This document shows positions 1-5,587 of a stretch of DNA of 5,587 nt, piece by piece (positions within the stretch are counted from its first letter, which is position 1; every line of letters begins with the position of its first letter). A program made the translations under genes and the position numbers. The stretch is from NCBI GenBank assembly GCA_023433965.1, contig JAEYTQ010000592.1, positions 1 through 5,587 of the forward strand, in the 5' to 3' direction. This DNA is from Pseudomonadota bacterium. GTDB taxonomy: Bacteria > Pseudomonadota > Alphaproteobacteria > Rhizobiales > Xanthobacteraceae. The notes under the pieces were generated by a model. That model did no database searches and was not told the origin of the DNA. It saw nothing but the letters and a program-made list of their open reading frames with translations.

Positions 1-593
1 CCGAGATGGCCGATATACGGCTCGGACGTGACGAACGTCATCGGGACCCGGTCGCGCAGCTTTCGCCGGCGCAGCTCCGTCTCCAAGATGAAAAGGAATT
101 CGTAGGCCGGCCCAAAGCAGGAGGCGCCCTGCACGGCGCCGATCACGACCGGGCCGGGATTTGCCGCAAGCTTCTCGAAGGCTTCTCGCGCATGTGCGGC
201 ATGATCGACGTGGCAGACCGACTGGGTGTGGCCTTGCGGACCGAGACCCGGAATCTCGTCGAACGCCAGTTCGGGACCGGTCGCGACGACCAGATAGTCA
301 TAGTCTATCGACGCGCCATCGCCGAGCTCGACGCGGTTCTCCGTCGGGTGGACGCGCCTCGCGCCCTGCGTCAACAGCCGCACTCCCTTGCGCTTCATGA
401 TATCCGCGAGATCGATCTCGATCTCTTCCCGCTTCCGCCAGCCGATTGCGACCCAAGGATTCGATGGGACGAAATGATAGGCGGAGCCTTGCGAGACGAC
501 GCTAAGGCGATCCTCCTTCCTCAATTGGGGCAGCAATTCATAGGCCATCAGCGTTCCGCTCAGACCAGCTCCAATAACGACGACTTCCGCCAT
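1..593 (-). CDS. sqr: Sulfide:quinone oxidoreductase-like FAD flavoprotein, N-terminal part (runs off left edge)
   Basis: Reading the minus strand from the ATG at 593-591 gives 197 complete codons, open to the window edge. The protein begins MAEVVVIGAGLSG, a GxGxxG dinucleotide-binding fold (G8, G10, G13) for FAD; a second landmark is LVVATGPEL at about 101-109, the ATG motif of two-dinucleotide-binding-domain flavoproteins. Cys127 (SVCHVDHA) and Cys159 (GAVQGASCFGPAYEF) match in context and spacing the first two essential cysteines of SQR; the third would lie in the missing C-terminal half. Known SQRs are peripheral membrane enzymes that oxidise sulfide to polysulfide or persulfide and reduce quinone. 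GGAGG lies five bases before the ATG. The gene is divergent from the ArsR-type regulator and shares its operator region. A flavocytochrome c sulfide dehydrogenase-like or other SQR-family oxidoreductase is the main alternative; the SQR type cannot be assigned from half a protein. Confidence 0.88.
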   Translation of the reverse strand, partial: MAEVVVIGAGLSGTLMAYELLPQLRKEDRLSVVSQGSAYHFVPSNPWVAIGWRKREEIEIDLADIMKRKGVRLLTQGARRVHPTENRVELGDGASIDYDYLVVATGPELAFDEIPGLGPQGHTQSVCHVDHAAHAREAFEKLAANPGPVVIGAVQGASCFGPAYEFLFILETELRRRKLRDRVPMTFVTSEPYIGHL

Positions 594-598
594 GGGTA

Positions 599-603
599 CC
601 TCC
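599..603 (-). promoter_or_regulatory. Ribosome binding site of the SQR-like gene
   Basis: On the minus strand this reads GGAGG, five bases before the ATG at 593-591. It is the best Shine-Dalgarno match in the window and fixes the start of the flavoprotein gene. Confidence 0.8.
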
Positions 604-651
604 GTTGGACCAAGCCGCTCCGCCGATTGAGTTCCGGCTGTCGTGCGGCGC

Positions 652-680
652 TTGACGATATATTCGTAATTTCGTATATA
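652..680 (+). promoter_or_regulatory. Putative sigma70-type promoter of the ArsR-family regulator
   Basis: TTGACG (652-657) and TATATA (675-680) are separated by 17 bases, a good match to the -35 and -10 consensus in a GC-rich genome. The -10 ends only seven bases before the ATG at 688, so the expected transcript start falls on or just before the start codon. The whole -10 and most of the spacer lie inside the palindrome at 659-680, so a protein bound there should block this promoter. Prediction from sequence only. Confidence 0.6.
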
Positions 681-685
681 CGCAA
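657..685 (-). promoter_or_regulatory. Putative divergent promoter of the SQR-like gene
   Basis: On the minus strand, TTGCGT (685-680) and TATATC (662-657) are separated by 17 bases. The -35 keeps only the TTG core, the -10 keeps TATA. Transcription would begin near 650, leaving a leader of about 57 bases before the ATG at 593. It overlaps the regulator promoter almost completely, back to front, with the palindrome between. Weaker match than the plus-strand promoter, so less certain. Confidence 0.42.
659..680. promoter_or_regulatory. AT-rich imperfect palindrome, likely operator for the SqrR/BigR-like repressor
   Basis: The left arm tatattcgtaa (659-669) and right arm tttcgtatata (670-680) form an inverted repeat with no spacer in which 9 of 11 pairs match; the two mismatches are T-T at 664/675 and 667/672. 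Within it TTCGTA occurs twice as a direct repeat (663-668 and 671-676). It is a marked AT-rich island in GC-rich surroundings and lies across both divergent promoters. ArsR-family dimers, including BigR, are known to bind AT-rich palindromes at their own promoters. That this one is bound by the adjacent regulator is inference from position and symmetry. Confidence 0.65.
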
Positions 686-687
686 GT

Positions 688-1008
688 ATGAAGATGAACA
701 TCGAAATCATGGAGCGGGCGGCGGATCAGGCCAGCGAGCTGCTGAAGGCGCTCGCCAACCGGCACCGTCTGCTGATCATCTGTCAGCTGATCGATGGCGA
801 GCGCTCGGTCGGCGAGCTCGCCGAATTTTTGGACCTGCGGGACTCCACGGTCTCCCAACATCTTGCGCTCCTTCGCAAGGATGGCCTGGTGTCCGCCCGG
901 CGTGAGGCGCAGACGATCTTCTATTCGATCTCGAGCGAGCCGGCGCGCGAGGTGTTGCGGACGCTCTATCAAGCGTTTTGCGCGCCGAAGTCTGCAAGAA
1001 CCAAGTGA
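688..1008 (+). CDS. ArsR-family winged-helix repressor of the SqrR/BigR (persulfide-sensing) type
   Basis: A 106-residue one-domain protein, the usual ArsR/SmtB size. An N-terminal helix (about 8-24) leads into ALANRHRLLIICQL (21-34). The helix-turn-helix spans about 40-64, with recognition helix DSTVSQHLALLRKDGLV (52-68), and is followed by the beta wing (ARREAQTIFYSIS, 70-82) and a C-terminal helix. Only two cysteines are present, Cys32 and Cys98, 66 apart; SqrR (C41/C107) and BigR (C42/C108) have the same spacing. In those proteins persulfides or oxidants link the two sulfurs and release DNA. The ELXCVC-type metal motif of classical ArsR is absent, arguing against a metal sensor. Expected role: cytoplasmic repressor of itself, the divergent SQR-like gene and perhaps the downstream genes. 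In-frame ATGs at 694 and 709 are alternative starts; no start has a convincing Shine-Dalgarno. The specific gene name (sqrR, bigR or ygaV-like) is left open. Confidence 0.9.
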   Translation: MKMNIEIMERAADQASELLKALANRHRLLIICQLIDGERSVGELAEFLDLRDSTVSQHLALLRKDGLVSARREAQTIFYSISSEPAREVLRTLYQAFCAPKSARTK

Positions 1009-1107
1009 AACCTAGGAGAGCTCGGGTGAGGGCGCCTTGAGCAGGATCAACACGCCCCATTTCGATGCAGATGAAAAGAGCTACAGCAGCGTGGTGGTGC
1101 TTTGATC
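1009..1107. other. Spacer between regulator and adaptor gene
   Basis: Ninety-nine bases without a recognisable gene. No GC-rich stem followed by a T-run is seen, so read-through from the regulator is possible; no strong promoter was recognised either. It holds GGAG (1015-1018) eight bases before a GTG that opens only a four-codon frame, and a 22-codon frame from TTG 1037 whose TGA (1103-1105) ends two bases before the adaptor ATG. Confidence 0.5.
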
Positions 1108-2130
1108 ATGACACGGACCTATCCCATGCGACGTCTGGCGGGATCTTTGGGCTTCCTCGCCGCCCTCGCGACAATCGGCCTGCCCGGAGCACCGGCGACT
1201 GCGGCCGAAACGCTCGTCGTGACGCGGCAGTCGATCGCCGATGAAAAGGCCGTGTTTGCCACGGTCGAAAGCACCAGCGTGGTGCCGGCGCGCGGCCGGA
1301 TCGGCGGCACGGTGGCTCAGCTCAAGGTCAGGGAAGGAGATCGCGTCGCGGCCGGCCAGGCGATCGCGACGATCGGCGACGAAAAGCTCGTGCTGCAGAT
1401 GAAATCGCTCGATGCGCAGATCGAGGCGCTGCAGGCGCAGGCCAACCAGGCGCAGCTCGACTTCACGCGGACCGAAGGTCTGGTCGAGCGCGGGATCCTG
1501 CCGCGGATCAAGCTCGACGAGCAGCGCACGGCGCTGAACGTCGCCGAGAACGGCCTGCGCGCCAAGACCGCGGAACGGGCGGTGATCAACGAGCAGCTCA
1601 ACCAGGGGCAGGTTCTCGCGCCCGCGGACGGTCGCGTGCTGAGGCGGCTGATCACGGTGGGATCCGTCGTGCTCGCAGGCGACCCCATCGTCACCGTCGC
1701 CCAGCAGAACTTCAAGCTGCGGCTTCGCGTGCCCGAACGGCATGCGCGGTCGCTCAAGGCGGGGGATCGGATCCGCATCGACGGTGCGGAGTTTGCCGGA
1801 GAAGCCGTCAAGTCCGGCGTCATCGATCTCGTCTATCCTCAGATCGAGGAGGGACGCGTCATTGCGGATGCGACCGTCGAGGGCCTCGGCGAATATTTCG
1901 TCGGCGACCGCTTGCGGGTCTGGATCTCGGGCGGCACGCGAGCAGCGTTCGTCATCCCCTCCAGCTACGTGGCGACCCGGTTCGGCATCGACTACGTTCG
2001 GCTTCTGAAGAATAATGGAGCACTGGACGTGCCGGTGCAGCGTGGGCGCGAATTGCCGACGCCGGCGCTTCCCGATGGGCTCGAGATCCTGTCCGGCATT
2101 TCGGCCGGCGACCAGTTGGTGCGGCCGTGA
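1108..2130 (+). CDS. RND efflux periplasmic adaptor (membrane fusion protein, HlyD/AcrA family)
   Basis: 340 residues from ATG 1108. The N-terminus (MTRTYPMRRLAGSLGFLAAL..., ending PATAA-ET near 33/34) is a Sec signal peptide. The protein contains no cysteine, so it is not a lipoprotein, unlike AcrA. Lipoyl half-motifs lie at about 61-92 (RIGGTVAQLKVREGDRVAAG) and 167-199 (VLAPADGRVL...VGSVVLAGDPI), flanking an alpha-hairpin of about 74 residues; a beta-barrel (about 200-280) and a membrane-proximal domain follow. Adaptors of this family bridge an RND permease to an outer-membrane channel. At the hairpin tip the R-x3-L-x6-S channel-docking motif reads R121, L125, with Pro132 where Ser is usual. 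TTG 1102 and ATG 1126 are alternative starts; the latter gives a shorter signal peptide. GGTGG (about 1093-1097) is a modest ribosome site for 1108. It overlaps the permease gene by four bases, so the two are surely one transcription unit. Substrate unknown. Confidence 0.92.
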   Translation: MTRTYPMRRLAGSLGFLAALATIGLPGAPATAAETLVVTRQSIADEKAVFATVESTSVVPARGRIGGTVAQLKVREGDRVAAGQAIATIGDEKLVLQMKSLDAQIEALQAQANQAQLDFTRTEGLVERGILPRIKLDEQRTALNVAENGLRAKTAERAVINEQLNQGQVLAPADGRVLRRLITVGSVVLAGDPIVTVAQQNFKLRLRVPERHARSLKAGDRIRIDGAEFAGEAVKSGVIDLVYPQIEEGRVIADATVEGLGEYFVGDRLRVWISGGTRAAFVIPSSYVATRFGIDYVRLLKNNGALDVPVQRGRELPTPALPDGLEILSGISAGDQLVRP

Positions 2131-5100
2131 ATCTCGGGCTGTCGGGACGCTTGACCAAGTCGACGATCGCATCGCCGCTGACGCCACTGTTTCTGCTCGC
2201 GTCACTCGTCGTGGGGCTGATCGCCGTGGTGGCGATCCCCCGGGAAGAGGAGCCGCAAATCAGCGTTCCCATGGTGGACATCCGTGTCAATGCCGACGGC
2301 CTGCGCGGGCCGGACGCGGTTGAGCTGGTGAGCAAGCCGTTGGAGTCGATCGTCAAGGGCATCGACGGCGTCGAGCACGTCTACAGCCAGACGGAGGACG
2401 ACCGCGTCATGGTCACCGCGCGCTTCCTGGTCGGCACCAAGTTCGAGGATGCAATTCTGCGGGTGCACGAGAAGATCCGCGCCAATATGGATCGTATTCC
2501 CGTCGGCATCCCCGAGCCTTTGATCGTGGGACGGGGCATCAATGACGTCGCGGTGACGGTGTTGACGCTGTCGCCCAAGCCGGAGGCTGCCAACCGCTGG
2601 ACCGACAAGGATCTCTACGAACTGGCCGACAAGCTGCGTGCGGAGCTGATGAAGGTCGACGACATCGGCCTGACCTACATATCGGGCGGCGCGGCGCAAC
2701 AGATCCGGGTGGAACCCGATCCGGAGAAGCTGTCGCTGTTTGGCGTCACGCTTCAGCAGCTGGTCGCCAAAGTCAGGGATGCCAACCGTTCGTTCCTGGC
2801 CGGGCAGGTCCGCGATGCCGGCCTCGTGCGGAGCGTCGCGGCGGGCCAGACGCTCTCAGGCATTCCCGACGTCGGACTATTGCTCATCACCAGCCGCGAC
2901 GGCCGTCCGGTCTACGTCAAGGACGTCGCCTCCGTCATCGTCGGACCGAGCACCGTCGAGCATCGCGTCTGGTCGGACTCGCGCGATTCCGCCGGACAAT
3001 GGGCACGGACGCCCGCCGTCAGCCTTGCGCTGGCCAAGCGGGCCGGCGCCAATGCCGTCGTCGTGTCCGAGAACATCGCCCATCGCCTGGAAGGATTGAA
3101 GGCGCGCCTCATTCCCGAAGACGTCCAGGTGACCGTGACGCGCGATTACGGCGAGACGGCCAACGAGAAGGCCAACGAGCTGCTGTTCCACCTTGCCCTC
3201 GCGACGATCTCCATCGTCGTTCTGATCGCGATCGCGATCGGCTGGCGCGAGGCGCTGGTGACCTTCGTCGTGATTCCCACGACGATCCTACTGACGATGT
3301 TCGCCGCCAATTTGATGGGCTACACCATCAACCGCGTCAGCCTGTTCGCCCTGATCTTCTCGATCGGCATTCTCGTCGACGATGCCATCGTCGTCGTCGA
3401 GAACATCGCGCGGCACTGGGCCATGCGTGACGGCCGGCCGCGCCTGCAGGCGACCATCGAGGCGGTCGCCGAGGTTGGCAACCCCACCATCGTCGCGACG
3501 TTGACCGTGGTGGCCGCGCTGTTGCCGATGCTGTTCGTGTCGGGCCTGATGGGCCCCTATATGGCTCCGATCCCGGCCAATGCGTCGGCTGCCATGCTGT
3601 TCTCGTTCTTCGTCGCCATGGTGGTGGCGCCCTGGCTGATGCTCAAGCTCGCACCGAAGGGCGACATGGCATCGGGGCACGCGGGGCACGACGAAGGCCG
3701 GCTCGGCCGGCTGTACCGGCGCTTCGCCGCGCCGATCGTTCGGAGCAAGCGCTCGGCCTGGCTGTTCCTGCTCGGCGTCGGCATCGCGACGTTGCTCTCG
3801 ATGACGCTGTTCGCGACCAAGTCGGTGACGGTCAAGCTGCTGCCGTTCGACAACAAGTCCGAGATCGCCGTGGTCGTCGACCTGCCGGAAGGGGCGAGCC
3901 TGGAGGCGACCGAGCGCACGCTGTTCGGCGCGGCCGAGATCGCGCGGCAATTGCCGGAGGTCACCTCGTTGCAATCCTATGCCGGCACCCCCGCTCCCTT
4001 CAATTTCAACGGCCTGGTGCGCCACTACTACTTGCGGGAGAGGCCCGAGCTGGGCGAGGTGCAGGTCAATCTGGCTACGCGCGGCGAGCGCAAGCGCGCG
4101 AGCCATGAGATCGCGCTCGAGTTGCGCGAGAAGCTGAAGGCGCTCGATCCGCCCGCGGGCACCAGCATCAAAGTGGTTGAAGTGCCGCCCGGCCCGCCGG
4201 TGCTATCGACGCTGCTCGCCGAGGTCTATGGTCCGGATGCGACCACGCGTCGGGCGGTCACTGCCGAGCTCAAGAAAATCTTCGCGGAGGTGCCGTTCAT
4301 CGTCGACATCGACGATTCGATCGGCGAGAAGCGGCCGCGGTTGCGGCTCTCCATCGACCAGGACCGTCTCGAGTTCTTCGGCGTCGAGCAGCGCGACGTC
4401 TACGACACGATCCAGACCCTGTTCGGCGGCACTTCGGTCGGCTATTCGCATCGGGGCGAGGATCGCAACCCGATCGAGATCGCGGTGCGCCTCGGAAAGC
4501 GCGCTCTGGTCTGGGACGAGGCTCTGGCCTCCACGCCAGTGCCGGCCAATACGCTGCCCGGCAGCAAGACCGTGGTCGAGCTCGGCCAGGTCGTGAAGGC
4601 GACCGTGGAGGAGGGCTCGCCGACGATCTTCCGCCGCGACGGCCGCTTCGCCGACATGGTGATGGCCGAGCTCGCAGGGCGCTTCGAGGCACCGCTCTAC
4701 GGCATGCTCGCGGTTGCCGATCGCGTCGATGCCCACGATTGGGGCAAGCTGCCGAAGCCCGCGATCAGCCTGCACGGCCAGCCGTCGGACGAGTCGCGTC
4801 CGACGCTGCTGTGGGACGGCGAATGGGAGATCACCTGGGTGACCTTCCGCGACATGGGCGCTGCCTTCGGTGCGGCGATCCTCGGCATTTACGTGCTGGT
4901 CGTGGCCCAGTTCAGGAGCTTCCGCCTGCCGCTCGTGATCCTGACGCCGATTCCGCTGACGCTGATCGGCATCCTGATCGGGCACTGGCTCCTGGGTGCG
5001 CCGTTCACCGCGACCTCGATGATCGGATTCATCGCGCTGGCCGGAATCATCGTGCGAAATTCGATCCTGCTGGTGGACTTCATCCGGCATAGCGGCGCCG

Positions 5101-5348
5101 AGGGCAAATCGCTCCGCGAGGTGGTGCTGGAGGCCGGAGCCGTCCGCTTCAAGCCGATCCTGCTCACCGCGCTTGCGGCCATGATCGGTGCCGCAACCAT
5201 CCTGCTCGATCCGATTTTCCAGGGGCTGGCGATCTCGCTCCTGTTCGGGCTCGCGTCCTCGACGCTGCTCACCGTGCTGGTGATACCCGCGATCTACATC
5301 GCCTTGCGCGCGCCGCGCGAGGTCTCGACCACAGCCCAATCCAGCTAG
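2127..5348 (+). CDS. RND-family inner-membrane efflux permease (AcrB/HAE1-like superfamily)
   Basis: A full-length 1073-residue RND pump starting at a GTG that shares GTGA with the adaptor stop; no Shine-Dalgarno is evident, so translational coupling is likely. Twelve membrane segments fit: about 17-37, 352-371, 374-396, 402-425, 450-472, 484-508, 543-562, 909-928, 933-954, 962-985, 1006-1027 and 1033-1058, with large periplasmic porter/docking loops at about 38-350 and 563-908. Proton-relay aspartates D418 and D419 sit in ILVDDAIVVVEN in segment 4. In segment 10 the position of AcrB Lys940 is Arg977 (GIIVRNSILLVDF). The pump exports a substrate using the proton gradient, as a trimer joined by the adaptor and an outer-membrane channel not encoded here. 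No methionine-rich binding region typical of CusA-type metal pumps was seen, so a metal substrate is not favoured, though substrate cannot be assigned. A cytoplasmic loop after segment 6 carries HAGHDEG (518-524). Confidence 0.95.
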   Translation: MNLGLSGRLTKSTIASPLTPLFLLASLVVGLIAVVAIPREEEPQISVPMVDIRVNADGLRGPDAVELVSKPLESIVKGIDGVEHVYSQTEDDRVMVTARFLVGTKFEDAILRVHEKIRANMDRIPVGIPEPLIVGRGINDVAVTVLTLSPKPEAANRWTDKDLYELADKLRAELMKVDDIGLTYISGGAAQQIRVEPDPEKLSLFGVTLQQLVAKVRDANRSFLAGQVRDAGLVRSVAAGQTLSGIPDVGLLLITSRDGRPVYVKDVASVIVGPSTVEHRVWSDSRDSAGQWARTPAVSLALAKRAGANAVVVSENIAHRLEGLKARLIPEDVQVTVTRDYGETANEKANELLFHLALATISIVVLIAIAIGWREALVTFVVIPTTILLTMFAANLMGYTINRVSLFALIFSIGILVDDAIVVVENIARHWAMRDGRPRLQATIEAVAEVGNPTIVATLTVVAALLPMLFVSGLMGPYMAPIPANASAAMLFSFFVAMVVAPWLMLKLAPKGDMASGHAGHDEGRLGRLYRRFAAPIVRSKRSAWLFLLGVGIATLLSMTLFATKSVTVKLLPFDNKSEIAVVVDLPEGASLEATERTLFGAAEIARQLPEVTSLQSYAGTPAPFNFNGLVRHYYLRERPELGEVQVNLATRGERKRASHEIALELREKLKALDPPAGTSIKVVEVPPGPPVLSTLLAEVYGPDATTRRAVTAELKKIFAEVPFIVDIDDSIGEKRPRLRLSIDQDRLEFFGVEQRDVYDTIQTLFGGTSVGYSHRGEDRNPIEIAVRLGKRALVWDEALASTPVPANTLPGSKTVVELGQVVKATVEEGSPTIFRRDGRFADMVMAELAGRFEAPLYGMLAVADRVDAHDWGKLPKPAISLHGQPSDESRPTLLWDGEWEITWVTFRDMGAAFGAAILGIYVLVVAQFRSFRLPLVILTPIPLTLIGILIGHWLLGAPFTATSMIGFIALAGIIVRNSILLVDFIRHSGAEGKSLREVVLEAGAVRFKPILLTALAAMIGAATILLDPIFQGLAISLLFGLASSTLLTVLVIPAIYIALRAPREVSTTAQSS

Positions 5349-5349
5349 C

Positions 5350-5354
5350 GAGGA
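5350..5354 (+). promoter_or_regulatory. Ribosome binding site of the AhpD-like gene
   Basis: GAGGA immediately after the permease stop codon and four bases before ATG 5359. It supports that start and shows the AhpD-like gene is translated from the same message as the pump. Confidence 0.65.
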
Positions 5355-5358
5355 ATCG

Positions 5359-5587
5359 ATGGACAAGAACTACGTCGAAATCACCAGGGACATCTCGGCC
5401 AACCTGAAGAAGCTGAGGAACGACATTCCGGATACCATGAAGGGATTCGCCTTGCTCGCGCAGGCGGCTACGCGCGACGGTGCGCTCGACAAGAAGACCA
5501 AGGAGCTGATCGCCCTGGCGCTCGGCGTCGCCGCGCATTGCGATGGCTGCATCGGCTTTCACACCGAGGCGCTCGTCAAGCTCGGTG
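5359..5587 (+). CDS. AhpD-like / carboxymuconolactone decarboxylase-family protein, N-terminal part (runs off right edge)
   Basis: 76 complete codons from ATG 5359, open to the window edge. The protein begins MDKNYVEITRDISANLKKLR. The stretch DKKTKELIALALGVAAHCDGCIGFHTEALVKLG (44-76, read in two pieces: DKKTKELIALALGV and AAHCDGCIGFHTEALVKLG) is the helical signature of the CMD/AhpD fold. E49, C61, C64 and H68 reproduce the spacing of the catalytic residues of Mycobacterium tuberculosis AhpD (E118, C130, C133, H137); its intervening H132 is Gly63 here. A redox-active CxxC makes a thiol-disulfide or peroxidase-related activity more likely than true decarboxylation. No signal peptide is seen, so it is cytoplasmic. 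It begins ten bases after the permease stop and is almost certainly cotranscribed with the pump. In this setting it might handle oxidised or persulfidated thiols; that is inference. Confidence 0.88.
   Translation, partial: MDKNYVEITRDISANLKKLRNDIPDTMKGFALLAQAATRDGALDKKTKELIALALGVAAHCDGCIGFHTEALVKLG

Noticed and set aside
6..905. 299-codon plus-strand open frame across the left part of the window
   Set aside because: It lies antisense to the clearly recognisable SQR-like flavoprotein, runs through the promoter/operator region and into the regulator gene in another frame, and its Arg/Ala/Pro-rich product resembles no family I recognise.
1019..1042. Possible terminator hairpin after the regulator (GCTC...GAGC around GGCGCC)
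   Set aside because: The stem pairs poorly beyond four bases and is not followed by a T-run.
1081..2205. 374-codon minus-strand frame opposite the adaptor gene
   Set aside because: Antisense shadow of a GC-rich gene; the plus strand encodes an unmistakable signal peptide, lipoyl motifs and beta-barrel.
3226..3243. Tandem GATCGC repeats resembling a palindromic repeat element
   Set aside because: Explained by codons for Leu-Ile-Ala-Ile-Ala-Ile in membrane segment 2; no second copy cluster was seen.
2127..5348. Heavy-metal (CusA/CzcA-type) RND pump
   Set aside because: No methionine-rich or other recognisable metal-binding residues in the porter domain, and the adaptor lacks metal-binding extensions; the adjacent ArsR protein also lacks metal-site motifs.
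4203..5366. 387-codon minus-strand frame opposite the 3' part of the permease gene (and a 272-codon one at 3288-4106)
   Set aside because: Low-complexity, Arg/Asp/His/Gln-rich products typical of antisense frames in GC-rich coding DNA; the plus strand carries conserved RND motifs throughout.

Overview
The window is GC-rich, with tightly packed genes and codon use strongly biased to G/C at third positions. Together with the families present (a SqrR/BigR-type repressor beside a sulfide:quinone oxidoreductase, and an RND pump), this suggests an alphaproteobacterium, possibly a Bradyrhizobium- or Rhodopseudomonas-like member of the Hyphomicrobiales. That placement is inference; there is no rRNA or other phylogenetic marker here.

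Layout: (1) 1-593, minus strand: the N-terminal 197 codons of a sulfide:quinone oxidoreductase (SQR)-like flavoprotein that runs off the left edge. (2) 594-687: a compact divergent control region with an AT-rich imperfect 22-bp palindrome overlapped by opposing sigma70-like promoters. (3) 688-1008, plus strand: a small ArsR-family repressor with two cysteines 66 residues apart, the spacing of the persulfide-sensing pair in SqrR and BigR. (4) 1009-1107: a 99-base gap with no recognisable terminator. (5) 1108-2130: a periplasmic adaptor (membrane fusion protein). (6) 2127-5348: a complete 1073-residue RND inner-membrane permease, overlapping the adaptor by four bases. (7) 5359 to the right edge: the start of an AhpD/carboxymuconolactone-decarboxylase-fold protein with an intact E...CxxC...H redox motif.

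How they may work together: the SQR would oxidise sulfide to (poly)sulfide or persulfide and pass electrons to quinone. The dithiol ArsR protein would sense the reactive sulfur and derepress both its own transcript and the SQR gene. The co-directional adaptor, permease and AhpD-like genes look like an extension of the same response: an RND pump plus a thiol-redox protein. Sensor and SQR are strongly supported as a pair. Linking the pump and AhpD-like protein to sulfur stress is a hypothesis from gene order, and the substrate cannot be read from the sequence. No outer-membrane TolC-type channel is encoded in the window.
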